From assembly GCF_000419525.1 (NCBI RefSeq), contig NZ_ATTE01000001.1, forward strand, positions 1,736,001-1,800,000: a DNA stretch of 64,000 nucleotides. Reading direction: 5' to 3'. Each line of letters starts with the position of its first letter. The first letter of the stretch is position 1. Positions 1 to 10,139 of this stretch are shown piece after piece. The stretch is from Leucothrix mucor DSM 2157 (GTDB taxonomy: Bacteria; Pseudomonadota; Gammaproteobacteria; Thiotrichales; Thiotrichaceae). Made by a program: the position numbers and the translations under genes. The notes under the pieces are model-generated. The model was not told where the DNA came from. It searched no databases and worked only from the letters and a program-made list of their open reading frames with translations.

Positions 1-839
1 AGGAACATGGTTAATGGTAGGCCAACAATCTGGCCCCAAATCTGGCTTTTCTGTGACTTGGCATAACGGCTAAAGTCAGGAATGTTCAGAGACAATGTCG
101 CCCAGAATCCAACCATCGCAGTCAAGCCGCTTAGGAAGTAACCCATAAATGGCGCATCCGCTGGGCGGTTTGGTTCCTGAGCAAATAACTCGGTGATCGA
201 TGCTTGAGGGTAAGCCCACACGATCAAACCAACACTGACCGCTAGTAGCAAGGGTGCCGATAAGGTTTCCAGCCATTTAATTGACTCAGAGCCACGAATA
301 ACCACCAGCAGGTTCATTGCCCAGAAAATGAAGAAGCCAAGTACTTCACCGGTGCCGCCTAAGCTGGCCCAACCGGGGGAAAACTCGGAGATCAGCAAGT
401 GAATCGCCAGACCACCAAACATCGTCTGAATACCGAACCAACCACAGGCCACAATCGCCCGAATCAAACAGGGCACATTGGAGCCGATAATTCCGAAGGA
501 GGAACGTAAAACAACCGGGAAAGGAATACCGTATTTGGTACCGACGAAGGCGTTAAGAATGAGCGGGATTAAAACGATGACATTAGCGGCGAAGATGGTC
601 CATAAAGCTTCACTAACCGATAAACCGAAGTAGGCGGTTAACACACCACCGAGCGTGTAAGTCGGTACGCAGATCGACATCCCGATCCACAGTGCGGCGA
701 TGTTCCATTTACCCCACGTACGTTGTGCAATTTTCGTCGGCGCAATGTCATCATTATAATAATCACTGCTAGCGACGTCATCGCCTAGCTCCAACTCAAT
801 AAACTCGCCCTGCATTCTAGTACTGCTTTGTTTATTCAT
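1..839 (-). CDS. NCS1-family nucleobase/hydantoin:cation symporter (3' part beyond window)
   Basis: My own translation of the minus strand from the ATG at 839 stays open to the window edge, giving the first 279 residues of a polytopic membrane protein. A hydrophilic N-terminus of about 40 residues leads into hydrophobic segments. The NCS1 hallmark around NIPDFSRYAKS lies near residue 255, as in Mhp1-type benzylhydantoin, uracil and allantoin permeases. It is the last visible gene of a leftward pyrimidine-degradation operon, starting 93 bp after the hydrolase stop. The inferred role is import of uracil, thymine or a dihydropyrimidine/hydantoin across the inner membrane. Substrate cannot be fixed from sequence alone. 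The C-terminal third is outside the window. Confidence 0.88.
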   Translation of the reverse strand, partial: MNKQSSTRMQGEFIELELGDDVASSDYYNDDIAPTKIAQRTWGKWNIAALWIGMSICVPTYTLGGVLTAYFGLSVSEALWTIFAANVIVLIPLILNAFVGTKYGIPFPVVLRSSFGIIGSNVPCLIRAIVACGWFGIQTMFGGLAIHLLISEFSPGWASLGGTGEVLGFFIFWAMNLLVVIRGSESIKWLETLSAPLLLAVSVGLIVWAYPQASITELFAQEPNRPADAPFMGYFLSGLTAMVGFWATLSLNIPDFSRYAKSQKSQIWGQIVGLPLTMF

Positions 840-931
840 AGTTCACCTAATAAACGGTCAAAGATCATGAAGGGCGACAGCGCAATGTGTCGCCCCGGTG
901 TGGTATTTCCTCTCCGGTTTGCAAACAGGTT

Positions 932-2200
932 TTAGCCCGGCTGATTAGCCTTTTCCAGCATGGCGTTGATCAATACATCACAGCCTGCGGTAATCCACTC
1001 AGGCTTGGCATCTTCCACTTCGTTATGGCTGATGCCGTCAATGCATGGCACGAATACCATTGATGTTGGAGCTACTTGCGACATGTAACAGGCATCATGA
1101 CCGGCACCGGCGACAATATCCTGATGAGCAAAGCCACAAGCTTCAGCGGCATTGCGCACCGCGTTGACACAGCCTTCATCAAACGGGACAGGCGCATAAT
1201 AGAAGATTTGCTCCAGGTCTTGCTCTAAGCCAATGGTTTGGCAGATTTCATCGATGCCGCTGCGAATCGCCGCATCCATTTTTGCCAATACTGCATCATC
1301 CGGATGACGAATGTCGATAGTGAGGAACACATTACCAGGGATAACGTTACGCGAGTTCGGATACACATTCAGCATACCCACTGTGGCGCAGGCCACTGGC
1401 GCATTATCCAAACCGACTTTGTTCACCAGATCAACCACGCGTGCCGCACCTAATAGCGCATCTTTACGACGAACCATTGGAGTAGGGCCAGCATGCGACT
1501 CAACGCCGGTTAGGTTCAGTTCGTACCAACGCTGACCTTGCGCGTGAGTTACCACACCGATTGGTAGTTCGGCTTCTTCAAGGATTGGGCCTTGCTCGAT
1601 ATGCACTTCAAAGAATGCGTGAACATCGCGGCCGCCCACTTCCTCTTCACCAGCATAGCCAATGCGCTCCAGCTCTTCGCCCATGGTCTTGCCATCTTCA
1701 TCGGCACGGGATAAGCCGTATTCCAAATCAAATACACCGGCAAATACGCCAGATGCCACCATGGCAGGGGCAAAGCGTGAGCCTTCCTCATTGGTCCAGA
1801 TCGCCGCTTCAACCGGGTGCTCAGTCTCAATGCCGTGATCGTTTAAGCTACGAATCACTTCTAAACCAGACAGCACACCATAAACACCATCAAAACGGCC
1901 ACCAGTCGGTTGTGTATCAATGTGGCTACCCGTAATTACCGGCGGGAGGTCGTTGTTCTTACCGGCACGACGGGCAAACACATTACCCATTTTATCGATC
2001 TTGATGGTACAGCCAGCGTCCTTACACCAGCTCACAAATAAGTCGCGTGCTTCCTTATCCAAATCGGTCAGAGCTAAACGGCAACATCCACCTTTTTCAG
2101 TGGCGCCGATTTTAGCCATTTCCATCAAGCTGCCCCACAGCCTGTCACCATTAATCCGTACTGCTTGTTGCTGTGTCACGGTGTCTACCTCGCTATTCAT
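932..2200 (-). CDS. pydC: Zn-dependent N-carbamoyl-beta-alanine / N-carbamoyl-amino-acid hydrolase (beta-ureidopropionase type)
   Basis: This 422-residue protein belongs to the M20-type HyuC/AmaB/AllC amidohydrolase family. Candidate metal ligands are visible: H93 in GSHIDTQPTGG, D104 in GGRFDG, E138/E139 in TNEEGSRF, H200 in VHIEQGP, and a C-terminal His in GAGHDACYM. Family members remove the carbamoyl group from N-carbamoyl amino acids. With dihydropyrimidine dehydrogenase and dihydropyrimidinase in the same operon, the likely substrate is N-carbamoyl-beta-alanine or N-carbamoyl-beta-aminoisobutyrate, yielding the beta-amino acid, CO2 and ammonia. Allantoate amidohydrolase and L-carbamoylase are close relatives, so the assignment rests mainly on context. 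The ATG at 2200 fits the family N-terminus although its Shine-Dalgarno is weak. Confidence 0.85.
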   Translation of the reverse strand: MNSEVDTVTQQQAVRINGDRLWGSLMEMAKIGATEKGGCCRLALTDLDKEARDLFVSWCKDAGCTIKIDKMGNVFARRAGKNNDLPPVITGSHIDTQPTGGRFDGVYGVLSGLEVIRSLNDHGIETEHPVEAAIWTNEEGSRFAPAMVASGVFAGVFDLEYGLSRADEDGKTMGEELERIGYAGEEEVGGRDVHAFFEVHIEQGPILEEAELPIGVVTHAQGQRWYELNLTGVESHAGPTPMVRRKDALLGAARVVDLVNKVGLDNAPVACATVGMLNVYPNSRNVIPGNVFLTIDIRHPDDAVLAKMDAAIRSGIDEICQTIGLEQDLEQIFYYAPVPFDEGCVNAVRNAAEACGFAHQDIVAGAGHDACYMSQVAPTSMVFVPCIDGISHNEVEDAKPEWITAGCDVLINAMLEKANQPG

Positions 2201-2240
2201 TGGTTATGAAAGCATTGCCGATGAGTCGCTTAAAACACGC

Positions 2241-2891
2241 TCATAAACCGGCGCTGCCCAATATCATCTTGGTCAGTGCTTGGGTTTTGGCTTGGAATGC
2301 TTTCTCAGAAAATTCTTGGTGATCGTTCAATATTGCAATTTGCGATTTAAAGTCGGCGTAGTGCTGCGTGCTCGACCAAATCAGGTACATAAAAGCATGC
2401 GGGTCAGTAATCGAAATCTTGCCTTCAGCCATCCAGCGCTCCAGCATAATCACCCGCTCATGCGTCCAGCTTTTCAGCGAACCAGAAAGGAATTCCTCCA
2501 TCACCGGCGCACCGCTCATAATCTCCTTAGCCCACACGATAGAGCCATAAGGGCGATCATGCGCCAGCTGCATTTTTGCTTGTACGTAGTTAGTGATAAC
2601 TTCTTTAGGGTCATCACTGTTTTCAAAGGTTGCCGAAGCCTGCATCCAGTCATAGAGCATATTCTCCAGCACCAGGCGATAGAGATTTTTCTTGGTTTGG
2701 AAGTAATACAGGACGTTGGATTTAGGCAATCCAGACTCATCGGCAATCTGTTGCATACTTGCGCCATGAAACCCATTAACCGCAAACACCATCTCTGCCG
2801 CACTTAAGATCAGTGCTTCGTTTTCCTCACGAATCTCAGCGTTGGTACGCTTCGCGGGGGCAGGGCTGTTGATTTGACTAATGGGCTGCAT
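2241..2891 (-). CDS. rutR: TetR-family regulator, RutR-like
   Basis: A 216-residue TetR protein. The N-terminal helix-turn-helix contains QQIADESGLPKSNVLYYF, and the C-terminal half carries a stretch around WSSTQHYADF that matches what I recall of E. coli RutR, a repressor released by uracil or thymine. An upstream in-frame extension exists to 2948, but it overlaps preA. I prefer the ATG at 2891, which has a GGAG 8 nt upstream and sits 10 bp after the preA stop. The gene is inside the operon it probably controls, and a RutR-type operator lies at 7272-7285 in the operon promoter. That the ligand is a pyrimidine is inferred from similarity and context. Confidence 0.85.
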   Translation of the reverse strand: MQPISQINSPAPAKRTNAEIREENEALILSAAEMVFAVNGFHGASMQQIADESGLPKSNVLYYFQTKKNLYRLVLENMLYDWMQASATFENSDDPKEVITNYVQAKMQLAHDRPYGSIVWAKEIMSGAPVMEEFLSGSLKSWTHERVIMLERWMAEGKISITDPHAFMYLIWSSTQHYADFKSQIAILNDHQEFSEKAFQAKTQALTKMILGSAGL

Positions 2892-2901
2892 GGACGCTCC
2901 G

Positions 2902-4203
2902 TTAACTTGCTCGCAGTGGATTATTCGGGTGAGTAGTCCAGTCCGCATGCTCTGCGCTAACCGGGCGCTGCGTTCTCAGGTCCATCTCACCCGGTGCTTT
3001 GCTCACCATGGTAATACATTCCTCGACAGGACACACGGTTACACACAAGTTACAACCCACACATTCCTCTTCAATGATCTCAAATTTACGGAAACCATCA
3101 ACCATATTGGTAATCGCCTGATGCGACGTATCTTCACAGGCAATGTGACAACGGCCGCAAGAGATGCATTTATCCTGATCAATCACCGCCTTATCCACGT
3201 GATTTAAGTTCAGGTTTTGCCAATCAGTGACTGACGGAACGGCAACACCGACTAACTCATCAACCGACGTCATGCCTTTCTCATCCAGAAAGCGGCTCAG
3301 GCCATCAATTAAGTCATCAACGATGTGGAAGCCGTAAACCATTGCCGCCGTACACACCTGAACGTTTGACGCACCGAGTGCCAAGAAATCAACGGCATCT
3401 TTCCAATCAGTGACGCCACCAATACCAGAGATAGGCATTTTGCTGGTGGCCGGTGTGCGTGCTATTTCTGCAACCATGTTCAGAGCAATCGGCTTAACCG
3501 CTTCACCACAATATCCACCGTGACTCCCTTGTGCGCCAGTCGTTGGGTACATGGTTAAGTTGTCATAATCAACACGCATAATCGAGTTGATGGTATTGAT
3601 CAGAGACACCGCATCCGCACCACCGTCTACCGCTGCTTGAGCAGGGTGAAGTATGTTAGTGATATTAGGCGTCAGTTTCACAATAACGGGAACCGTGGAG
3701 TACTTTTTACACCACTCTGTTGCGCGTTGAATATACTCTGGAACTTGGCCCATTGCCGCGCCCATTCCACGCTCTGACATGCCGTGAGGACAACCAAAGT
3801 TGATCTCGAAACCGTCAATGCCGGTCGCTTCAATCAGTGGAATATGCTTCGCCCACGTCTCTTCATTCAGCGGAAACATTACCGAGGCAATGATGGCACG
3901 ATCTGGCCAATCCAGTTTGCATTGGCGCATTTCATCAAGATTGGTTTGCAGCGGGCGGTCGCTGATTAGCTCAATGTTATTGAAGCCAATCACGCGGCCA
4001 TCGTTGCTACGCATACCGGCATAACGGGGGCCATTGACGTTAACCACGCACGGGTCTTCGCCGACCGTTTTCCAAACAACGCCACCCCAGCCCGCTTCAA
4101 ACGCGCGGTTGACGTTATACAATTTATCGGTTGGCGGCGCAGAGGCCAGCCAGAACGGGTTGGGTGAAGAAATACCCAGAAAATTCGATGTTAAATCAGC
4201 CAT
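2902..4203 (-). CDS. preA: NAD-dependent dihydropyrimidine dehydrogenase, catalytic subunit
   Basis: This 433-residue protein has an N-terminal FMN-binding dihydroorotate-dehydrogenase-like TIM barrel followed by a C-terminal ferredoxin domain. The ferredoxin part holds two 4Fe-4S cysteine clusters, around CISCGRCHIAC and CVGCNLCVTVCP. Together with PreT it reduces the 5,6 double bond of uracil or thymine with NADH, the first step of reductive pyrimidine degradation, in the cytoplasm. The gene starts 29 bp after preT and ends 10 bp before the rutR-like gene, so the genes are almost certainly co-transcribed. Length and domain order are as in E. coli PreA. Confidence 0.95.
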   Translation of the reverse strand: MADLTSNFLGISSPNPFWLASAPPTDKLYNVNRAFEAGWGGVVWKTVGEDPCVVNVNGPRYAGMRSNDGRVIGFNNIELISDRPLQTNLDEMRQCKLDWPDRAIIASVMFPLNEETWAKHIPLIEATGIDGFEINFGCPHGMSERGMGAAMGQVPEYIQRATEWCKKYSTVPVIVKLTPNITNILHPAQAAVDGGADAVSLINTINSIMRVDYDNLTMYPTTGAQGSHGGYCGEAVKPIALNMVAEIARTPATSKMPISGIGGVTDWKDAVDFLALGASNVQVCTAAMVYGFHIVDDLIDGLSRFLDEKGMTSVDELVGVAVPSVTDWQNLNLNHVDKAVIDQDKCISCGRCHIACEDTSHQAITNMVDGFRKFEIIEEECVGCNLCVTVCPVEECITMVSKAPGEMDLRTQRPVSAEHADWTTHPNNPLRAS

Positions 4204-4232
4204 ATAATTCTCGCTTGGTGCTTGTCGCAGCG

Positions 4233-5606
4233 TTAGTGGGATTGCTTCAGGAAGGCGTTAATGGATTGCGCGGCAACCTTGCCATCCTGGACTGCCGATA
4301 CGGTGAGGTCATTGCCCCCCGCCACGCAGTCTCCGCCTGCCCATAGTTTGCTCACTGAAGTTCTACGGTCGGCATCGACTTTAATCTTGCCGTACTGCAT
4401 TTCGATCTCTTCAGAGGCCCCACTTAAATCATTTGTTAGTAATTTCTGGCCAATGGCCTTGAATACGATGTCTGCCGGAATGTCGGTGTAAGCATCTAAC
4501 ATGCTCAGCTTGCCATCTGCTTCCGTCTGCGTGTGTTGGAAGCGTACGCCGGTGACCGCGCCTTCATCTAACAGCAGCGATTGTGGGCTTAAAGAATCCA
4601 GAATCGTCACGCCATTGATCTGTGCGTATTCCTGCTCGTGCTCGCTGGCACCCATTTGGGATTGCTCACGGCGATACACCAGACTGACTTTCTCAGCGCC
4701 TAACTTACGAGACTGCACCGCGATATCCACTGCGGTCATACCACCACCGATCACGACTACGTGCTCAGCCACTGGCAGCAGAGAAGGATCTTCGCTTTGG
4801 CGCAATGCTTCGATATAACGAACCGCATCGCTCACGCCGGTTGCTGATTCATTCTCAACGCGCAGCGAGTTTACATCGCCTAAGCCGACGCCGATAAATA
4901 CCGCGTCAAACTCTTCTTCCAGCTTAGCCAGCGTAATGTCTTCGCCCAGCGTCACGCCATGCTGAATCTCAATCCCGCCAATCTCTAGGATGTAAGCCAC
5001 TTCTTTTTGAGCGATTTCGTTTAAGGCTTTGTAAGCCGCGATACCGTACTCATTCAATCCACCCGCTTTCGGGCGCTTTTCTAAAATCGTGACCTGATGG
5101 CCTTCACGCGCCAAACCATGAGCGCAAGACAAACCTGCTGGACCGGCACCGATCACCGCAATGCGTTTGCCGGTTTCTTGGCCCCGCTTGAAGTACTGGA
5201 TATTTTCATTAACCGCTTTTTCCGTCGCAAAGCGCTGGAGCAGTCCAATCTTAACCGGCATCTCTTCGTGATCGTTTCTAACGCAGGCTTGCTCACACAG
5301 CTCTTCGGTAGGGCACACGCGGGAGCACATCGCGCCCATAATGTTTTGTTCTAAGATCTTTTCGGCAGAGCCTGAGGTATTACCGGTTTTAATGCGGCGA
5401 ATAAATTCTGGAATGTTGATGTCGGTTGGGCAAGCGATGGTACAAGGTGCGTCGTAACAAAAATAACAGCGATCGGCTTCGATGTGTGCTTGGTTCGCGG
5501 TTAGTGGTTCGGCCATCTCGACAAAATTTGTGCGGATCTGAGTGGCGTTCAATTTACCACTGAGTGCCGGGTCCAGATTAAGGTCTGGAGTGTTCTGGGT
5601 GTCCAT
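4233..5606 (-). CDS. preT: NAD-dependent dihydropyrimidine dehydrogenase, FAD/Fe-S electron-input subunit
   Basis: A 457-residue member of the glutamate-synthase-small-subunit-like flavoprotein family. The N-terminus has the cysteine-rich region around CYFCYDAPCTIACP and CSRVCPTEELCEQAC that binds Fe-S clusters. It is followed by an FAD-binding motif (VIGAGPAGLSCAHGL, near residue 150) and an NAD(P)-binding motif (VVIGGGMTAVDIA). It would take electrons from NADH and pass them to PreA. It lies between the dihydropyrimidinase gene (85 bp upstream) and preA (29 bp downstream). The combination with PreA makes the assignment firm. Confidence 0.94.
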   Translation of the reverse strand: MDTQNTPDLNLDPALSGKLNATQIRTNFVEMAEPLTANQAHIEADRCYFCYDAPCTIACPTDINIPEFIRRIKTGNTSGSAEKILEQNIMGAMCSRVCPTEELCEQACVRNDHEEMPVKIGLLQRFATEKAVNENIQYFKRGQETGKRIAVIGAGPAGLSCAHGLAREGHQVTILEKRPKAGGLNEYGIAAYKALNEIAQKEVAYILEIGGIEIQHGVTLGEDITLAKLEEEFDAVFIGVGLGDVNSLRVENESATGVSDAVRYIEALRQSEDPSLLPVAEHVVVIGGGMTAVDIAVQSRKLGAEKVSLVYRREQSQMGASEHEQEYAQINGVTILDSLSPQSLLLDEGAVTGVRFQHTQTEADGKLSMLDAYTDIPADIVFKAIGQKLLTNDLSGASEEIEMQYGKIKVDADRRTSVSKLWAGGDCVAGGNDLTVSAVQDGKVAAQSINAFLKQSH

Positions 5607-5691
5607 AAGTGTGCCTCATTTAGCAAGGATTTTTTATATCTAGCGGAGCACCTCTCTGTGCTGTGCCACAGAGAGGGTCGGGCAGTGAGCT

Positions 5692-7293
<1,602 letters not shown>

Positions 7294-7296
7294 TTA

Positions 7297-7326
7297 AGCA
7301 TAGGTCGCACCTCGCTAATCTGTCAA
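7297..7326 (-). promoter_or_regulatory. Sigma70-like promoter of the pyrimidine-degradation operon
   Basis: On the minus strand a perfect TTGACA (-35, complement of 7321-7326) is followed after 18 bp by TATGCT (-10, complement of 7297-7302). Transcription would start near 7290, immediately before the RutR-type operator. This leaves a leader of about 160 nt before the ATG at 7131. Confidence 0.65.
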
Positions 7327-7824
7327 GAAATTTATATATCTTTTGTTATCCATTGGTAAATCCAATACTAAACGGATTGTAAGGAAAATGTTTGGCGTGT
7401 TTTTAGCGGCTAATATCTGTAGAGAAAATTGGAAAATAGTCTGCTAAAAATCAAGTGATTTTGTTGGCTCACTGACTAGAAAAACCGGATAGATTGGTGG
7501 GAGTTATAATAAGCAGGAACTGCCTGTAAATTACAGAAATCCCGCTAAGTGACTAATTAATTTATTTTTTTAAACATAGTTTAAAAAAAGTAACATGGCA
7601 AACTGATGGCATGTACATACCCGAAAAATCGATAATTTCGGAGAAGGACAGGGATTATTGAATAAGCTCAAAAGCCATAAAACACAGCGAATACTACTGC
7701 CGAAAAAGATGGTCGCCATTATTACCTTAGCGAATACATCAAAGTAGGGTGTTTTTGCAAGGCAGACATAACGAGCACCTCCCACGCTCAAAAAATGAAC
7801 GCAGGAAGCACTATTGCCAAGTTT
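7327..7824. other. Intergenic region with no clear gene
   Basis: About 500 bp, AT-rich, upstream of the pyrimidine operon and beyond the 3' end of the glycosidase gene. A 73-codon minus-strand reading frame at 7570-7791 looks non-coding. On the plus strand a 35-residue frame at 7640-7747 ends in LPKKMVAIITLANTSK. This faintly resembles the C-terminal strand of class C beta-lactamase-like serine hydrolases and could be a decayed gene end. I see no other feature. Confidence 0.4.
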
Positions 7825-8790
7825 CTAATCGATTTCTAAGTGCAAGAGTCCATTATCATCGATTGAAACAGGGATGGGATTCGGAAGCTCACCGATAAAC
7901 TCGCCTTCAGGCGTATCATGTAAGAAGCCCAAGAACTTCAATCCCTCGTCGGTTTCAACCAGTTTACCGGCATAGCGCTCACAAGGAATGGCTCCATCAA
8001 AGAAGGGACCAGGCGCTACTTGCCAAGGACCAAGAATGCTGTCAGCCATTAGGTAATGAGAACCTGAGACCGGCTCGGTAGGCGAGGAAGCCTCATAAGC
8101 TTTGGACCAATGCTCATCCGCGGTACAGAACATACAGTACCACTTACCATTCAAGTGCATTACCTGTGGCACTTCAAGCTGACCAAAGCTGCCTTGCCAG
8201 ATTGGGGCTTCAATAGTCCACTCATATAAGTCTTTTGAGCGTGCCAAACCAACCGCGCCACCTTCATTCGGCTCAGCAATGCCCGGAACCCGAGCGGTAA
8301 AGAACATTAGCCAACCATCCCCATCAGGATCACGCATTACCCAAGGGTCACGCATCGCACGGTCATGCCAGTGTCCCGGCGTATGCTCTTCGTACCAACG
8401 GGTGTCGATGTCTAAGCATAAACCATTGCCCACGCGTTCCCAGCTATGCATATCCATGCTAGTGGCATGACCAATGCGTTGCTTCTGTCCCTTATCCTGC
8501 TCACTAGTGCCGGTATAAAACAAGTGCCACAAGCCCGCATCGTCCTGAATCACTGAGCCGGTCCAGGTTGTTTTGTCATCCCAGGCAGGCGTTGCGGATG
8601 GTTGAAAACAGGTACCGAGCTGCTTCCAGTCCTTTAAGTCGCTAGAAGTCGCATGACCCATACTGACATTCCAGTGGCGCAGCTCTTGTTTGATCAGCGA
8701 TTTATTCGCTTGAAGGAAATAAATATGCCACAAGCCATTATCTTGGGTTAGCCAAAAATCCCAAATCCATTTGTCATCTAGTTTAATCAT
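7825..8790 (-). CDS. Glycosidase of the five-bladed beta-propeller type (GH32/GH68/GH43-like)
   Basis: A 321-residue protein without signal peptide, so cytoplasmic. Its repeated motifs (DLKDWKQLG, DAGLWHLFYTG, MHSWERVG, DGWLMFFTAR, DLYEWTIEAP) are typical of beta-propeller glycosidases. A clan GH-J-like acidic triad can be proposed: Asp in WDFWLTQD (near residue 11), Asp in MRDPWVM, and Glu in QLEVPQV. Such enzymes usually act on fructosides such as sucrose or fructo-oligosaccharides. The gene follows the LacI-family regulator by 94 bp in the same direction, next to a divergently transcribed sugar ABC operon. The imported sugar is therefore probably its substrate, but exact specificity cannot be read from sequence. 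Confidence 0.72.
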   Translation of the reverse strand: MIKLDDKWIWDFWLTQDNGLWHIYFLQANKSLIKQELRHWNVSMGHATSSDLKDWKQLGTCFQPSATPAWDDKTTWTGSVIQDDAGLWHLFYTGTSEQDKGQKQRIGHATSMDMHSWERVGNGLCLDIDTRWYEEHTPGHWHDRAMRDPWVMRDPDGDGWLMFFTARVPGIAEPNEGGAVGLARSKDLYEWTIEAPIWQGSFGQLEVPQVMHLNGKWYCMFCTADEHWSKAYEASSPTEPVSGSHYLMADSILGPWQVAPGPFFDGAIPCERYAGKLVETDEGLKFLGFLHDTPEGEFIGELPNPIPVSIDDNGLLHLEID

Positions 8791-8884
8791 TGAGTGTGAT
8801 ATCTCTTAGTTGTTGATCTTCAGGTGTAATTCCCGGAAAGCCCTAAGCCAGTCTGCCGGACTTTTCTGTTCATCGTTAAATGTC

Positions 8885-9934
8885 TTAAGCCGTTAAATCT
8901 TTAACCGACTGGCGAGGCACTACCTCGCCAGCGACCTTAATAGGATAAGTTTCCGCTCCCGCCTTGCTCTTCTCATCCAATTGTTGCAGCAATTTTCTTG
9001 CCGTCACCAGTCCCATCCGTTGATAGGGAAGGGCGACCGTCGTTAATTTTGGATTGGCCGCCGAGGCAATCGCCATGTCATTATCAAATCCCACTATGGA
9101 TACATCCTCAGGAATGCGCAGCCCCAGAGACTCAATAATAGGAATTGCATTCAATGCCATTTGGTCATTACCAAAGCAAATCGCGGTTGGCGGCTTTGGC
9201 TGCCTCAGCAGCTCCTCTAATACAGTCGGCAGCACCGAGAAGGGAGTGTCTTCTCCGAATTTCATACCAAAAGTCGTTTGCACCTCATCATTTGCTAATC
9301 CAGCGGCTTGCGCACCACCGATAAAGCCCTCACGGCGTAATCGTCCGGCTTCCAACTCTGCGGCCAAGCCGACATAAGCTAAGCGTCGGTGGCCTTGTTC
9401 GACCAGATACTCCACTGCCAGCTGCTGGCCAAAGTAATCATCCGGTACAACTGCAGGGAACACCGGAGTGGAGTAGCCGTTAACCAACCAACAAGGAACA
9501 TCCTGAGCGCTGGGCGGAGCAATCATCCGGTGGTAATCAAGCACGTAAACAATGCCTTCTACTCGATGCGACAACAGCACGTCAATATGGCTCTGAATGT
9601 CCGTCTCATCCGGCTCGGTATCAATAATCAGTAGCGTTTTACCGGCTTCACGACAAGCACGCTGCACACCCTTAACAATGTGAATCGAGGATAAGCCCGC
9701 TTTAACCGGATCACGACTTACCGTCGAGATCGCACTCGTAATTAAGCCAATCAAATTTGATTTACTGGAACGCATCAATCGAGCACCGGCGTGAGGTTTG
9801 TAGTGCAATTTGTCAATCGCACTTTGTACACGCTCACGAGTGGGCTCACGAACGCTAGGCTCCTGATTAACTACGCGGGAGACCGTCTTAATCGATACTC
9901 CTGCCAGTTTAGCGACATCGTGAATATTGGCCAT
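8885..9934 (-). CDS. LacI-family transcriptional repressor of the adjacent sugar locus
   Basis: A 349-residue LacI/GalR protein. The N-terminal helix-turn-helix MANIHDVAKLAGVSIKTVSR is followed by a periplasmic-binding-protein-like effector domain with typical motifs such as AICFGNDQMALNAI and DVSIVGFDNDMAIA. The ATG at 9934 is followed directly by the DNA-binding domain. It lies divergent to the ABC transporter operon. A perfect palindrome in that promoter (10091-10108) and a near match just upstream of its own start (9949-9962) suggest it represses both directions until an imported sugar binds. Confidence 0.9.
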   Translation of the reverse strand: MANIHDVAKLAGVSIKTVSRVVNQEPSVREPTRERVQSAIDKLHYKPHAGARLMRSSKSNLIGLITSAISTVSRDPVKAGLSSIHIVKGVQRACREAGKTLLIIDTEPDETDIQSHIDVLLSHRVEGIVYVLDYHRMIAPPSAQDVPCWLVNGYSTPVFPAVVPDDYFGQQLAVEYLVEQGHRRLAYVGLAAELEAGRLRREGFIGGAQAAGLANDEVQTTFGMKFGEDTPFSVLPTVLEELLRQPKPPTAICFGNDQMALNAIPIIESLGLRIPEDVSIVGFDNDMAIASAANPKLTTVALPYQRMGLVTARKLLQQLDEKSKAGAETYPIKVAGEVVPRQSVKDLTA

Positions 9935-9948
9935 GCTAGATCCTTAAA

Positions 9949-9962
9949 TGACAACGTTAACA
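9949..9962. promoter_or_regulatory. Second, imperfect LacI-type operator
   Basis: TGACAACGTTAACA differs from the centre of the perfect palindrome at 10091-10108 (TGACAACGTTGTCA) at two positions. It lies 15-28 bp upstream of the lacI-family start codon at 9934, where it could mediate autoregulation or loop formation with the site about 140 bp away. Confidence 0.5.
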
Positions 9963-10048
9963 AATTAAGGCTAACGATTTGTTAACGGATGTTCAAGTTT
10001 TTCTTCAATTTCCTTTAAATCCTAGCTTATATTGTTAAAAACAAAGGC

Positions 10049-10077
10049 TTGACAGTATTTGTGATCTTTTGCAGAAT
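10049..10077 (+). promoter_or_regulatory. Sigma70-like promoter of the sugar ABC operon
   Basis: TTGACA at 10049-10054, a 17-bp spacer, then CAGAAT at 10072-10077. The predicted start near 10084 lies just ahead of the palindromic operator, so a bound repressor would block the first transcribed bases. Confidence 0.65.
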
Positions 10078-10090
10078 AGCCCCGTTATTT

Positions 10091-10108
10091 TTTGACAACG
10101 TTGTCAAA
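10091..10108. promoter_or_regulatory. LacI-family operator (perfect 18-bp palindrome)
   Basis: TTTGACAACGTTGTCAAA is a perfect inverted repeat with the central CG typical of LacI/GalR-family sites. It sits at about +7 to +24 of the promoter above and 32 bp upstream of the binding-protein start codon. The regulator is encoded divergently at 8885-9934. Confidence 0.82.
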
Positions 10109-10139
10109 TATAGACAAAAGTTCCTTTGGAGGAGTAATC

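Noticed and set aside
7570-7791. 73-codon minus-strand frame upstream of the pyrimidine operon
   Set aside because: No ribosome site, no protein-like pattern, and it lies in an AT-rich promoter-side gap; treated as non-coding.
10092-10139. Extended start of the sugar-binding protein
   Set aside because: The TTG start lies within the LacI operator, and the extension precedes the GGAGGAG ribosome site and signal peptide.
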